Positions 24,849-35,150 of a DNA stretch of 64,000 nt are shown here, piece after piece (within the stretch, counting starts at the first letter, position 1; every line of letters begins with the position of its first letter). Below the pieces are notes generated by a model. The model had not been told where the DNA came from. It saw only the letters and a program-made list of their open reading frames with translations, and ran no database searches. The stretch spans positions 61,185 to 125,184 of the forward strand of contig CADDYW010000005.1 of assembly GCA_902810745.1 (NCBI GenBank), in the 5' to 3' direction. Source of the stretch: Chloroflexota bacterium (GTDB taxonomy: Bacteria > Chloroflexota > UBA6077 > FW602-bin22 > CADDYW01). Both the position numbers and the translations under genes were made by a program.

Positions 24849-26141
24849 GTGGACTGGGTTTACATTTCCGACATTGCCGCGCACGAGGGACAAACAGTTA
24901 CCCTCAAGGGCTGGCTCTATAACAAACGATCGAGCGGGAAGCTACATTTTCTCCTGATCCGCGATGGCACCGGGCTCATCCAGGGCGTCGTATCGCGTGG
25001 TGACGTGTCGCCAGAGACGTTCGAGGCCGCCGGCGCTCTCACCCAGGAGTCGTCAGTAATCGTCGCGGGAACGGTGCGCGCTGACTCGCGGGCGCCGGGT
25101 GGCTACGAGCTTGCCGTCACCGATGTCAAGCCGGTCCAGATCGCGCGCGACTATCCGATCTCCCCCAAGGAGCACGGCGTCGACTTCCTGATGGACCACC
25201 GCCATCTCTGGCTGCGGTCCAGCCGACAGCACGCGATTCTCCGCATTCGGGCAACCGTCATCGGCGCCATCCGTGGTTACCTCGACAGCCACGGCTTCAC
25301 GCTGGTCGACTCGCCCATCCTCACCCCCTCCGCGTGCGAGGGAACGACGACTCTCTTCGAGACGACGTACTTCGACCAGAAGGCGTATCTCAGCCAGAGC
25401 GGCCAGCTTTACCTGGAAGCCGCGGCCATGTCACTCGGAAGAGTGTACTGCTTCGGGCCCGCGTTTCGAGCCGAGAAGTCGAAGACACGCCGCCATCTGA
25501 TCGAGTTCTGGATTGTCGAGCCCGAAGCCGCGTACTTCGAGCACGAGGATAACTTGCGGCTGCAGGAAGAATTGGTGAGTCACACCGTTCAGACGGTGCT
25601 GCGCGAGCGAAGGCACGAGCTGTCCGTTCTCGAGCGCGACGTCACGAAGCTCGAAAAGGTCGAACCGCCGTTTCCACGTATCACCTACGACGAGGCCCTG
25701 GACGTTCTGCGCGAGCACGGTATCGAGAAGACCTGGGGTGATGACTTTGGCGCCCCGGATGAGACATTGCTCGCGAGCCTGTATGATAAGCCGTTGTTCG
25801 TGGAGAAGTATCCGGCCAGAACGAAGGCATTTTACATGCAGCCCGATCCGGCGCGCCCGGACGTTGCCCTCTGCGATGACCTGCTCGCGCCGGAAGGTTA
25901 TGGCGAGATCATCGGCGGAAGTCAGCGTATTCACGACCTGGCGCTGCTCGAGCGCCGCCTCGACGAGCACAACCTTCCACGCGAGGCATACGAGTGGTAC
26001 CTGGATCTGAGACGGTACGGGTCGGTACCCCACAGCGGGTTTGGTCTGGGGATCGAGAGAACCATCGCCTGGATCTGCGGACTCGAGCACGTGCGAGAGA
26101 CCATTCCCTTCCCGCGAATGCTCTATCGACTGACTCCGTAA
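24849..26141 (+). CDS. asnS: Asparaginyl-tRNA synthetase
   Basis: 430 aa from GTG 24849. N-terminal OB-fold anticodon-binding domain ([20 protein letters not shown]), then the class II core with motif 1 ([16 protein letters not shown]), motif 2 ([20 protein letters not shown]) and motif 3 ([17 protein letters not shown]). It charges tRNA-Asn with asparagine. Since gatCAB lies just downstream, the amidotransferase is probably needed mainly for Gln-tRNA, although use on Asn-tRNA cannot be excluded. Confidence 0.95.
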   Translation: MDWVYISDIAAHEGQTVTLKGWLYNKRSSGKLHFLLIRDGTGLIQGVVSRGDVSPETFEAAGALTQESSVIVAGTVRADSRAPGGYELAVTDVKPVQIARDYPISPKEHGVDFLMDHRHLWLRSSRQHAILRIRATVIGAIRGYLDSHGFTLVDSPILTPSACEGTTTLFETTYFDQKAYLSQSGQLYLEAAAMSLGRVYCFGPAFRAEKSKTRRHLIEFWIVEPEAAYFEHEDNLRLQEELVSHTVQTVLRERRHELSVLERDVTKLEKVEPPFPRITYDEALDVLREHGIEKTWGDDFGAPDETLLASLYDKPLFVEKYPARTKAFYMQPDPARPDVALCDDLLAPEGYGEIIGGSQRIHDLALLERRLDEHNLPREAYEWYLDLRRYGSVPHSGFGLGIERTIAWICGLEHVRETIPFPRMLYRLTP

Positions 26142-26236
26142 GGGGTAGGAGGACGTCACGCGCCTCGCGGGCGTTCGACAACGGGTGTCAACTTGCCGTC
26201 CGCTGACGCCCAGGAATCACACGAAAGGCATGCGGC

Positions 26237-26530
26237 ATGCAAATTAGTCTGGAAGAAGTCGATCACCTCGCCCTGCTCGCGCGCCTGGGCCTGAGCCCCG
26301 AGGAGCGCGAGCGGTTCCGCGATCAGATGGCGCACATCCTCGCCTACGTCGCTATGCTCAATGAGCTAGACACCTCCAACGTGCCACCGTCGGCTCAGGT
26401 CATCCGGTTCGAGAACGTGACGCGTCCGGATGTGGTTCGCCCAGGTCTGAGCGTCGAGCAGGTGCTCGCGAATGCCCCCGAACGCGAGGACGACTACATC
26501 CGTGTGCCGCCAGTTCTGGAGACGGAATGA
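26237..26530 (+). CDS. gatC: Aspartyl/glutamyl-tRNA amidotransferase subunit C
   Basis: 97 aa. Begins QISLEEVDHLALLARLGLS and ends with RPDVVRPGLSVEQVLANAPE and DYIRVPPVLE, the standard GatC pattern. It clamps GatA to GatB. Its stop overlaps the ATG of gatA (ATGA at 26527-26530). Confidence 0.96.
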   Translation: MQISLEEVDHLALLARLGLSPEERERFRDQMAHILAYVAMLNELDTSNVPPSAQVIRFENVTRPDVVRPGLSVEQVLANAPEREDDYIRVPPVLETE

Positions 26531-27978
26531 ATCTCGTCGACCTTACTGCTCACGAAGCAGGAGACCTGCTGCGCCGCCGTGAGATCAGCGCAATCGATCT
26601 CGTGAACGCCGTCCTCGATCAGATCGAGCAACGCGAGCCCACGATCCGCGCGTACATTACGCGCACGCCCGACGACGCCCGCCGTCAGGCCGCCGAGATC
26701 GATCGTCGATTCGCGTCGGGCGAGGAGCTACCACCATTGGCGGGGATTCCGATCGCCTTAAAGGACAACCTATGCACCGCGGGCATCAGGACGACCTGTG
26801 CGTCGCGAATTCTCGAAAACTTTGTCCCGCCATACGACGCAACCGTCGTGCGGAAGCTTCGCGAATCAGGCGCCATTATCCTCGGCAAAACGAACATGGA
26901 CGAGTTTGCGATGGGTTCGTCGACCGAGTTCTCCGCCTTCTACCCGACGGCAAATCCGTGGAATCCGGCGATGGTGCCCGGTGGAAGCAGCGGGGGATCG
27001 GCGGCCGCTGTGGCCGCGGGGGAAGCACTGGCCGCACTGGGCAGCGACACCGGTGGCTCGATTCGGACGCCGGCGAGCTTCTGCGGGGTTGTCGGACTCA
27101 AGCCCACGTACGGCCGCGTGTCGCGGTACGGACTGGTCGCGTTCGGATCGTCCCTCGATCAGATTGGCCCGCTGACCCGTGACGTGACCGATGCCGCCCT
27201 CCTGCTCGCAGCAATCGCCGGGCACGACCCCAATGACTCGACAACCCTCGACTGGCCCGTGCCGGACTACCGCGAAGCACTGCGTCCCGACGTCAAAGGA
27301 TTACGCATTGGCGTGCCGCGCGAGTATTTCGTCGAAGGAATGGACCCGCTGGTCGCCCAGGCGGTACGCCAGGCCATCCTGAAAATCGGCAGCCTCGGCG
27401 CCAGCGTGGACGAGACGTCCCTTCCGAACACGCGCTACGCCCTGGCCGCGTACTACATCGTCGCGCCCGCCGAGGCGAGTGCGAATCTCGCCCGCTACGA
27501 TGGGGTCAAGTACGGCCTTCGCGTGCCGGGTGCCGACGTCTGGGAGATGTTCGATCGAACGCGCGAAGTCGGGTTCGGGCCCGAGGTCAAGCGTCGCATC
27601 ATGGTCGGAACGTTCACACTCTCGGCTGGCTATCACGAAGCATACTACCTGCGGGCGCAAAAGGTGCGTACGCTGATCAAGCAGGATTTTGATCGCGCCT
27701 TCCAGGAGTTCGACGTTCTGGCAGTTCCGACGACGCCAACTCCTGCTTTTCCCATCGGAGCGCGGATCGAAGATCCCGTCGCGATGTACCTGACCGACGT
27801 CTTCACCGTCACCGTGAACGCGGCCGGTATACCTGGTCTCGTTGTTCCGTGTGCACTGGTTCACGGACTGCCCGTCGGACTCCAGCTTCTTGGACCGGCT
27901 GGAAGTGAAGAGACATTACTGCGCGTCGGCTATGCCTTCGAGCAGAGCGGCGACTGGAGGACCACGCATCTCCCATGA
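26527..27978 (+). CDS. gatA: Aspartyl/glutamyl-tRNA amidotransferase subunit A
   Basis: 483 aa. Amidase signature intact with Lys in IPIALKDNLCTAG, the cis-Ser in GGSSGGSAAAV and the nucleophile in GSDTGGSIRTPASFCG. It frees ammonia from glutamine and feeds it to GatB. It overlaps gatC before it and the Lrp-type regulator after it by 4 bases each. Confidence 0.97.
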   Translation: MNLVDLTAHEAGDLLRRREISAIDLVNAVLDQIEQREPTIRAYITRTPDDARRQAAEIDRRFASGEELPPLAGIPIALKDNLCTAGIRTTCASRILENFVPPYDATVVRKLRESGAIILGKTNMDEFAMGSSTEFSAFYPTANPWNPAMVPGGSSGGSAAAVAAGEALAALGSDTGGSIRTPASFCGVVGLKPTYGRVSRYGLVAFGSSLDQIGPLTRDVTDAALLLAAIAGHDPNDSTTLDWPVPDYREALRPDVKGLRIGVPREYFVEGMDPLVAQAVRQAILKIGSLGASVDETSLPNTRYALAAYYIVAPAEASANLARYDGVKYGLRVPGADVWEMFDRTREVGFGPEVKRRIMVGTFTLSAGYHEAYYLRAQKVRTLIKQDFDRAFQEFDVLAVPTTPTPAFPIGARIEDPVAMYLTDVFTVTVNAAGIPGLVVPCALVHGLPVGLQLLGPAGSEETLLRVGYAFEQSGDWRTTHLP

Positions 27979-28493
27979 ACGACTACCGAGAGACCGCCCG
28001 GGTTGACGATCTTTCGCTCAAAATCCTGAAGCTCCTGGAACGGCAGGCGTCTCTCAACGTCGAGCAGATCGCGACCATGCTCGACGTCGCCAGCGAAGAG
28101 GTCGCCAGTCGAATCGAGCAACTCGAGCAAGCCAGGATACTCATCGGACGTCACGCACTGATCAACTGGGAGCGGGTGGGCGAGGAACCGGTGACCGCAC
28201 TCATCGAAGTTCGGGTCAGCCCCCAGCGCGGAGTCGGATTCGGCGCAGTTGCCGCGCGCATAGCCCGCTTTCCCGAGGCACGCTCAGTGCATCTCCTGTC
28301 CGGGACGTACGACCTCGCCGTCGAGGTGACCGGCCGAACGATGAAGGACGTGGCCAGCTTCGTCTCGGAGAAGCTCGCACCACTCGACGGCGTGCAAGGC
28401 ACGACGACCCACTTCGTTCTGAAGCGGTACAAAGAAGACGGAGAGATGTTCGACGAGCCAGAGCCCCCGCCTCGGCTTCCGTTCGCCCCGTGA
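27975..28493 (+). CDS. Lrp/AsnC family transcriptional regulator
   Basis: 172 aa. N-terminal winged helix-turn-helix (LSLKILKLLERQASLNVEQI), then the RAM/ACT-like effector domain (TALIEVRVSPQRG, HLLSGTYDLAVEVTG) with a Pro-rich C-terminus. Such proteins sense amino acids and control amino acid genes. It starts on the last bases of gatA and precedes an aminotransferase, so it likely senses the product or substrate of that enzyme. The frame is fully intact and it is transcribed with the gat genes. Confidence 0.88.
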   Translation: MNDYRETARVDDLSLKILKLLERQASLNVEQIATMLDVASEEVASRIEQLEQARILIGRHALINWERVGEEPVTALIEVRVSPQRGVGFGAVAARIARFPEARSVHLLSGTYDLAVEVTGRTMKDVASFVSEKLAPLDGVQGTTTHFVLKRYKEDGEMFDEPEPPPRLPFAP

Positions 28494-28607
28494 CGTGGTG
28501 CAGGGCACCCGGCCGTGAGGGAGGGGCAGTCCGAGGGCGGGCCGCACCCCCACGTCGACCAGCCTCCGACACCTGTCGCCGAACACCCAATCCAAGGAGG
28601 GCTGACC

Positions 28608-29813
28608 GTGCAGACCGTTCCTGGACCGGACATCGCACAGCGTGAACGCAGGGAGCGCCTGGCCGCGCGCGTGCGCAGTGTCGCCCCAAGTGGCATTCGT
28701 CGATTCTTCGATCTCATCCAGACAATGGACGACGTCATCTCCCTGGGTGTCGGCGAGCCGGATTTCACGACGCCGTGGCACATTCGCGAAGCCGCGATCT
28801 ACTCTCTCGAGCGCGGTTACACTATGTACACCTCGAACTACGGGCTGCTCGAGCTGCGTCGGGCACTGGCCGAGCACCTCGCCCGACGTTACGGCGTCGT
28901 CTACGATCCACAGGACGAGCTCTTGATCACCTTCGGCGTCTCCGAGGGATTGGATCTCGCGATGCGCGCGATTCTCGACCCGGGAGATGAGGTCATGATT
29001 CCTGACCCCGGTTACGTCTCCTACGCACCGTGCGTCACCTTCGCGGGCGGTGTCGTCCGTCCGGTGCCCACGTCGTCGGAGAACCGCTTTCACCCGCGCG
29101 CGTCTGATTTCGCGGAGCGGATAACTGCCCAGACCAAGGCGGTCCTCCTGGGCTATCCGAACAATCCGACCGGAGCCGCGCCGTCGCGCGAGACGCTCCT
29201 CGCGATCGCGCGGATCGTTGCCGAGTATGATCTGATCGCGGTCTCCGACGAGATCTACGATCGGCTGATCTATGGTCGCGAGCACGTCTGCTTTGCATCG
29301 CTGCCCGAGATGCGCGAGCGAACGATCTTGCTGGGGGGATTCTCCAAGGCATACGCGATGACGGGCTGGCGCGTCGGGTACGTCGCCGCGCCGCGCGATC
29401 TGATGGAAGGTGTGCTCAAGATTCACCAGTACACCGCGCTCTGCGCGCCGATCACCAGCCAGATGGCTGCCCTCGAGGCACTGCGGAACGGCGAGCCGGC
29501 GGTGCAGAGTATGGTCGAAGAATACGATCGGCGGCGCCGCGTGATCGTCAAGGGCCTCAACGATATCGGTCTGACCTGCCACGAGCCTGATGGCGCGTTC
29601 TACGCCTTTCCTTCAACCGAGGCAGTCGGGCAATCCGACGAAGAATTCGCGGAGCGGCTTCTTCTCGAGGAGCACGTCGCGGTGGTTCCTGGCTCGGCGT
29701 TTGGTACGTGTGGGCGAAATCACGTGCGGTGCTGCTACGCCACGTCGCTGCCGCAGATCGAGGAGGCCCTCGGTCGAATTGAGGCTTATGTTAAGAGAAA
29801 GCGAAAGACATGA
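28608..29813 (+). CDS. Class I/II pyridoxal-phosphate aminotransferase
   Basis: 401 aa. GTG 28608 is the start, with AAGGAGGG 6 bases upstream. PLP site lysine in [23 protein letters not shown] and [10 protein letters not shown] are further fold type I aspartate-aminotransferase signatures. It resembles the aromatic/MalY-PatB and aspartate aminotransferase group. It sits between the Lrp regulator and gatB; its stop overlaps the ATG of gatB. Together the Lrp-type regulator and this enzyme form the common regulator-aminotransferase pair. Confidence 0.9.
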   Translation: MQTVPGPDIAQRERRERLAARVRSVAPSGIRRFFDLIQTMDDVISLGVGEPDFTTPWHIREAAIYSLERGYTMYTSNYGLLELRRALAEHLARRYGVVYDPQDELLITFGVSEGLDLAMRAILDPGDEVMIPDPGYVSYAPCVTFAGGVVRPVPTSSENRFHPRASDFAERITAQTKAVLLGYPNNPTGAAPSRETLLAIARIVAEYDLIAVSDEIYDRLIYGREHVCFASLPEMRERTILLGGFSKAYAMTGWRVGYVAAPRDLMEGVLKIHQYTALCAPITSQMAALEALRNGEPAVQSMVEEYDRRRRVIVKGLNDIGLTCHEPDGAFYAFPSTEAVGQSDEEFAERLLLEEHVAVVPGSAFGTCGRNHVRCCYATSLPQIEEALGRIEAYVKRKRKT

Positions 29814-31282
29814 AGGCTGTATCACTGGAAACGTATGAAATCGTTATCGGCCTAGAAGTCCACACCGAGCTGCTGACGAATACCAAGATGTTCTGTGGTT
29901 GCGCGAACCAGCCCGGGGCGGCACCGAACAGCAATGTGTGCCCGGTTTGCCTGGGCCTGCCAGGATCATTGCCGGTGATCAACCAGCGCGCAGTCGAGCT
30001 CACCGCGCTGACCGGCCTGGCGCTCAACTGCTCCATCGAAGAGTTCACGCGCTTCGACCGAAAGAACTACTTCTACCCGGATCTGATGAAGGGCTATCAG
30101 ATCTCGCAGTATCAATATCCTATCGCCCGCAACGGCTGGATCGAGATCGAGCACGACGGCCAGCGGCAGCGCGTCGGCATCCGGAGGGTTCATCTCGAAG
30201 AAGACACCGCGAAGCTCACGCACCGGATCGATCCTGCGACGGGTCGCCCGTATAGCCTGGTCGACGTCAACCGCGCGGGCGTTCCGCTGATCGAGATTGT
30301 CAGCGAACCAGACATTCACTCGGCCGAGCAGGCACGCCTGTACCTGATGGAGCTACGCTCGATCCTCCAGTATCTCGGGGTCAGCACTGGCAACATGGAA
30401 GAAGGGGCATTTCGGTGCGACGCGAACGTGTCAGTTCGCCCGATCGGCTCCGCCGAGCTTGGAGTCAAGGTCGAAGTGAAGAATATGAACTCGTTTCGAG
30501 CAGTTTTCCGCGCTCTCGAGTACGAGGCCGAGCGCCAGCTTGCTGCCATCGACAGGGGCGAATCCGTCACCCAGGAGACACGCGGCTGGAGCGAAGACCG
30601 TGGCATCACGGTGAGCCAGCGGACGAAGGAGTACGCCGAGGACTACCGGTACTTCCCGGAGCCCGACCTGCCTCCACTTGCATTGACGCCCCAGTGGACC
30701 GCCCGGATCCGGATGCAGCTTCCAGAGCTCCCGTCTGCGCGGCGTCGCCGTTTTGTCGATCAGTACGGCCTCTCGCCCTACGACGCCGAGCTGCTGACGG
30801 CAAGTCGGGCAACCGCAGATTACTTCGAAGAGACGGTGCGCCTGTTCGATCGGCCGAAGACGGTCGCTAACTGGATGACCGGCGAACTGTTTCGCCTGCT
30901 GAACGCGAGTGGTCTTGGTATCGAGAGCTCAAAGGTCTCGCCGCCAGGTCTGGCCAGCCTGCTGAAGCTCATCGACGAAGGAACCATCAGCATCCGCGCG
31001 GCAAAAGACGTTTTCGAGCGCATGTTCCAGACTGGCGAGTCGGCAAATCAGGTCGTCGAGGCGCTGGGCTTGAGGCAGATTAGCGACGCAGCAGCACTCG
31101 AGCATCTCGTCGACCAGGCAATCGCCAGCAATCCGAAGAGTGTCGAAGACTATCGGGCTGGAAAGGTCCAGGCACTCGGCTTCCTGGTTGGCCAGGTGAT
31201 GAAGGCATCGCGTGGAAAGGCGAATCCGGCCGTGGTCAACAGTCTTCTGCGCGCGCGACTCGACGCGCAGCAGCGGGACTGA
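29810..31282 (+). CDS. gatB: Aspartyl/glutamyl-tRNA amidotransferase subunit B
   Basis: 490 aa. Family motifs: [20 protein letters not shown], the zinc-type cysteines in FCGCANQ and [27 protein letters not shown], and the C-terminal helical tail and YqeY-like domain ([20 protein letters not shown]). It phosphorylates and amidates misacylated Glu-tRNA-Gln (or Asp-tRNA-Asn). It overlaps the aminotransferase by 4 bases and ends the operon. Confidence 0.96.
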   Translation: MKAVSLETYEIVIGLEVHTELLTNTKMFCGCANQPGAAPNSNVCPVCLGLPGSLPVINQRAVELTALTGLALNCSIEEFTRFDRKNYFYPDLMKGYQISQYQYPIARNGWIEIEHDGQRQRVGIRRVHLEEDTAKLTHRIDPATGRPYSLVDVNRAGVPLIEIVSEPDIHSAEQARLYLMELRSILQYLGVSTGNMEEGAFRCDANVSVRPIGSAELGVKVEVKNMNSFRAVFRALEYEAERQLAAIDRGESVTQETRGWSEDRGITVSQRTKEYAEDYRYFPEPDLPPLALTPQWTARIRMQLPELPSARRRRFVDQYGLSPYDAELLTASRATADYFEETVRLFDRPKTVANWMTGELFRLLNASGLGIESSKVSPPGLASLLKLIDEGTISIRAAKDVFERMFQTGESANQVVEALGLRQISDAAALEHLVDQAIASNPKSVEDYRAGKVQALGFLVGQVMKASRGKANPAVVNSLLRARLDAQQRD

Positions 31283-31338
31283 ATCGTCCGCAGAGAGGAG
31301 GGATAACTGCTGGTCCCGTGGGCTTGTGCCTTTCTAGG

Positions 31339-31367
31339 TTGACAGACCCCCAAGACCGTGATATCTT
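31339..31367 (+). promoter_or_regulatory. Sigma-70 promoter for the alternative complex III operon
   Basis: TTGACA at 31339-31344 is perfect, the spacer is 17 bases, and TATCTT at 31362-31367 is a good -10. Start point about 31374, giving a leader of about 130 bases before actA. This is the best consensus promoter in the window next to those at 6002, 39970 and 62747. Confidence 0.75.
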
Positions 31368-31506
31368 TTTAGTCGCAACGTGAGATACTAGCGTCCGCTT
31401 GGACGGCTGGTACCGGTCGGCGTTGGCGCGGCTCCGACCATGACGTGCGGCCTGGTATTCATTGATCTAGAAAGCGCTCGTCATTCAAAGGAGAAGCGCG
31501 TTAACA

Positions 31507-32157
31507 ATGGCTCAGGTGTTTCCGCGCCGCGCCAATACTGTTGCTCGCGGCAGCCTGATCGGGGGCATTGGCCTCATTCTGGTTCTCGCGGCTGCGTATT
31601 GGGTGTACATCCGTACCCCCCTCTTCACCGGGGTCGGCTCCCCGCCACCCCAACCCGTTCCTTTCAGCCATCAGATCCACGCCGGTGAGCTTGGCATCGA
31701 CTGTCGATACTGCCATACGACTGTCGAAACCGAGGCGTTCGCAGGAATGCCTGATACCAAAACCTGCATGAACTGCCATACGATCGTGCGGGCACAGGAC
31801 CCATTACTCGCGCCGGTTCGGAACAGTTTCAGCACCGGCCAGGCAATCCAGTGGACGACCGTCAACGATCTTCCTGATTACGTTTACTTCGATCACAGTA
31901 TCCACATCAACAAGGGAATTGGCTGTTCGTCCTGCCACGGCCAGGTCGATCAGGAGCCCCTCATGTCCAAAGGCGCCAGCCTTCAGATGGGCTTCTGCAT
32001 CAACTGCCATATGCATCCGGAGCAGAACGTTCGACCGCGCGATCAGGTGTTCAACATGAATTGGAAGCCTCCAGCCAATCAGATCCAGATGGGAACGCAG
32101 CTCGTTCAGGAGTATCACATCCAGACGAAGCTCAGCTGCTCGGTGTGCCACCGATGA
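31507..32157 (+). CDS. actA: Alternative complex III pentahaem cytochrome c subunit ActA
   Basis: 216 aa. One N-terminal membrane helix (GGIGLILVLAAAYWVYI), then five CxxCH haem-binding motifs: CRYCH, CMNCH, CSSCH, CINCH and CSVCH. Five haems is the count known for ActA. It takes electrons from quinol via the iron-sulfur subunit and passes them to the monohaem ActE or a soluble acceptor outside the membrane. AGGAGAAG lies 11 bases before the ATG, and the stop overlaps the start of actB. Confidence 0.94.
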   Translation: MAQVFPRRANTVARGSLIGGIGLILVLAAAYWVYIRTPLFTGVGSPPPQPVPFSHQIHAGELGIDCRYCHTTVETEAFAGMPDTKTCMNCHTIVRAQDPLLAPVRNSFSTGQAIQWTTVNDLPDYVYFDHSIHINKGIGCSSCHGQVDQEPLMSKGASLQMGFCINCHMHPEQNVRPRDQVFNMNWKPPANQIQMGTQLVQEYHIQTKLSCSVCHR

Positions 32158-35150
32158 CCGATACGAATCGAAACCATCATGCGAACCCATCCGGAGTCTC
32201 CACGGGCGAGCCAGACCAGCGACCAGCCACGAAGCCGTCATCTCGGGATGCAACGCCGGTGAAGTTCTGGCGTAGCCTCGACGAGCTCTCCGGAGCGACG
32301 TCATCGCGGCGGCGTCACTTCGATCACCCGCTCCTGGCCGGCGCATCGGTGAACCGCGAGCAGTTCCTGAAGCTCATGGGAGCATCCCTGGCCCTGGCCG
32401 GTATCACTGGCTGCGCTGCCGAACCCAAGGGCCCAACCCACATCGCTCCGTACGTTAAGCGACCAGACGGGATCACCGAAGACCTTTCCCTCTACTTCGC
32501 CACCGCCCTGACGCACAAAGGGTACGCCAACGGCGTGCTCGTCCGAAATGTGTCGGGTCGCCCGATCAAGGTGGAGGGGAATCCACAGCATCCGGCGAGC
32601 CTCGGTGCGACGGACATCTTTGGCCAGGCAGAGATTCTGACCTTCTACGATCCAGACCGCTCTCAATCCGTGATGAGCAAGGGCCAGAAGCGAACCTGGG
32701 GCGAGCTCGTCGCGGCACTGACCGCCGCCGCGAACGCCCATCAGGCCAAGCAGGGGGATGGCCTGCGTATCCTGACCGAGAGCGTTACCTCACCCTCGCT
32801 GGCAGATTCGCTGCAAGCGCTGCTCAAGCGCTTCCCCCAGGCCAAGTGGCATCAGTGGCAGCCAATCAATCGCGATAACGTTCGCGAGGGCGCACGCCAG
32901 GCGTTCGGCGAGGTCGTCGAGACACAGTATCACCTCGATCAGGCCGACGTCATCGTGACGCTGGATGCTGACCTGTTGAATAGCTTGCCCGGGAGCCTCC
33001 GCTACGCGCGAGAGTTTGGACAGAAGCGGCGCGTCACGGCCGGTGGTACTGCCCAGAATCGCCTCTACGCGGTCGAGAGTACCCCGACAGTCACGGGCAT
33101 GGTCGCTGATCATCGGCTGCCGGTCCGCGCTCACGACATCGAGGCCGTGGCTCGCTTCATCGCCGCACAGGTCGGAGTGACCGGCGTCAGCGGGAATGTC
33201 CCTTCTGGTGTCCCCGCGGCCTGGGTTGGCGCCCTGGTCAAAGACCTCCTTGGCCACAAGGGGACGAGTGTCGTGGTGGCGGGCGATGAACAGCCACCGA
33301 GCGTGCACGTCCTGGCGCACCAGATCAATCAGGCGCTCGGCAACGTCGGCCACACGGTGACGTACACCGATCCGGTCGAGTTCAATCCCGTGGATCACCT
33401 CCAGTCGCTTCGGGAGCTCGTCCAGGACATGAACGGCGGCAAGGTCGACTTCCTGGTGATCATCGGCGGCAACCCGGCCTACACCGCCCCGGCAGATGTC
33501 GACTTCGCGTCCGCGCTCGGAAAGGTGACGCAGAGCGTTCATCTGAGCCTCTACGAGGATGAGACGTCGAAGCTCACGACCTGGCACGCACCGCTAGCGC
33601 ACGAGCTCGAATCGTGGGGTGATGCTCGCGCCTTCGATGGAACCGAGACGATCTTGCAGCCACTGATCAATCCGCTCTACGGAGGCCGGACCCCACAAGA
33701 GGTCATCGCCGTTCTCAACGGACAACCGAATGCGTCCGCTCACGACCTCGTCAAAGGCTACTGGCAGCGCCGACTGAATGCCGCGGATTTCGACCATCGC
33801 TGGCGTGTCATGCTCAACGATGGGGTCGTCGCGGGAACGGCTCTGCCGCCAAAGCAGGTGACGCTGAAGCCCTCCGCCAGCGCTCCGGCGTCCGCCCCGG
33901 AAGGGACCGAGATCATCTTCCGACCGGATCCGACAATCTACGACGGAAGGTATGCGAACAACGGATGGCTCCAGGAGCTGCCAAAGCCGCTGACGAAGCT
34001 GACCTGGGACAACGTTGTACTCGTCGCGCCCGCCATGGCCCAGCGCCTGGGTCTCTCGAATGGTGACGTCGTCGACATTCAGTATCGTGGCAAAGTCGTG
34101 CGCGCCCCGACCTGGGTGATGGCCGGGCATCCCGATAACTCGATCACGGTCTATCTCGGCTACGGACGCACGCAGGCCGGGCGGGTCGGAACGGGTATCG
34201 GGTACAACGCCTACGCCCTGCGAACGTCGGCTGCTCCCTGGTTCGACGGCGGCGCGAGCCTCCGCAAGACCGGTGAGCGCTATACTCTCGCGACGACTCA
34301 GAGCACCCAGGACATGGAAGGGCGCGAGATCGTGATGTCGGGGACGTTCGACGAGTTTCTGAAAGATCCGAACTTCATTCAGAAGGAAGTTCCGAAGCTT
34401 GTCGGATCGATGTATCCTCCCTTCGAGTACAATGGCAATCGCTGGGGGATGTCGATCAACCTCAGCTCGTGTATCGGGTGCAATGCCTGCGCGATCGCCT
34501 GCCAGGCAGAAAACAATATCCCGGTGGTTGGGAAAGACCAGGTCAGCCGCGGCCGTCAGATGCACTGGATCCGTGTCGATCGGTACTATCAGGGCTCAGC
34601 CGAGAATCCGACATCGTACGCGATGCCGGTTCCGTGCATGCAGTGCGAGAATGCACCGTGTGAGCTCGTCTGCCCGGTCGGTGCAACCACGCACAGCGAC
34701 GAAGGCCTGAACGATATGGTCTACAACCGCTGCGTGGGCACGCGGTACTGCTCGAACAACTGCCCCTACAAGGTACGGCGCTTCAACTTCTACCAGTTTG
34801 CCGACTACACGACGCCCAGTCTGCGGCTGATGTACAATCCGGATGTGACGGTCCGCGAGCGCGGCGTGATGGAGAAGTGCACCTACTGCGTTCAGCGGAT
34901 CCGTCACGCCGAGATCCGTGCCCAGGCAGAAGGGCGCCCCGTTCGCGATGGAGAGGTCGTCACGGCGTGCCAGGCGGTGTGCCCCACCAAGGCTATCGTC
35001 TTCGGCAACATCAACGATCAGACGAGCGAGATTGCGAAGCTGAAGGCAGATCCTCTCAACTACGATCTGCTGGCTGAGCTCAATACTCGGCCGCGCACCT
35101 CCTACCTCGCGGCAATCCGCAATCCGAATCCAGAGATCAAGGTGGACTGA
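32154..35150 (+). CDS. actB: Alternative complex III iron-sulfur/molybdopterin-like subunit ActB
   Basis: 998 aa from ATG 32154 (overlapping the actA stop). A weak Tat-like region (NREQFLKLMGASLALAGITGC) suggests export. Residues about 100-740 form the molybdopterin-oxidoreductase-like domain, which in ActB lacks a cofactor. The C-terminal part is a ferredoxin-like FeS module with CIGCNACAIACQAEN, CMQCENAPCELVCPV, CVGTRYCSNNCPYKVRRFN and CTYCVQRI...CQAVCPTKA, enough for three [4Fe-4S] and one [3Fe-4S] cluster. It links quinol oxidation in ActC to haem subunits. Confidence 0.94.
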   Translation: MTDTNRNHHANPSGVSTGEPDQRPATKPSSRDATPVKFWRSLDELSGATSSRRRHFDHPLLAGASVNREQFLKLMGASLALAGITGCAAEPKGPTHIAPYVKRPDGITEDLSLYFATALTHKGYANGVLVRNVSGRPIKVEGNPQHPASLGATDIFGQAEILTFYDPDRSQSVMSKGQKRTWGELVAALTAAANAHQAKQGDGLRILTESVTSPSLADSLQALLKRFPQAKWHQWQPINRDNVREGARQAFGEVVETQYHLDQADVIVTLDADLLNSLPGSLRYAREFGQKRRVTAGGTAQNRLYAVESTPTVTGMVADHRLPVRAHDIEAVARFIAAQVGVTGVSGNVPSGVPAAWVGALVKDLLGHKGTSVVVAGDEQPPSVHVLAHQINQALGNVGHTVTYTDPVEFNPVDHLQSLRELVQDMNGGKVDFLVIIGGNPAYTAPADVDFASALGKVTQSVHLSLYEDETSKLTTWHAPLAHELESWGDARAFDGTETILQPLINPLYGGRTPQEVIAVLNGQPNASAHDLVKGYWQRRLNAADFDHRWRVMLNDGVVAGTALPPKQVTLKPSASAPASAPEGTEIIFRPDPTIYDGRYANNGWLQELPKPLTKLTWDNVVLVAPAMAQRLGLSNGDVVDIQYRGKVVRAPTWVMAGHPDNSITVYLGYGRTQAGRVGTGIGYNAYALRTSAAPWFDGGASLRKTGERYTLATTQSTQDMEGREIVMSGTFDEFLKDPNFIQKEVPKLVGSMYPPFEYNGNRWGMSINLSSCIGCNACAIACQAENNIPVVGKDQVSRGRQMHWIRVDRYYQGSAENPTSYAMPVPCMQCENAPCELVCPVGATTHSDEGLNDMVYNRCVGTRYCSNNCPYKVRRFNFYQFADYTTPSLRLMYNPDVTVRERGVMEKCTYCVQRIRHAEIRAQAEGRPVRDGEVVTACQAVCPTKAIVFGNINDQTSEIAKLKADPLNYDLLAELNTRPRTSYLAAIRNPNPEIKVD

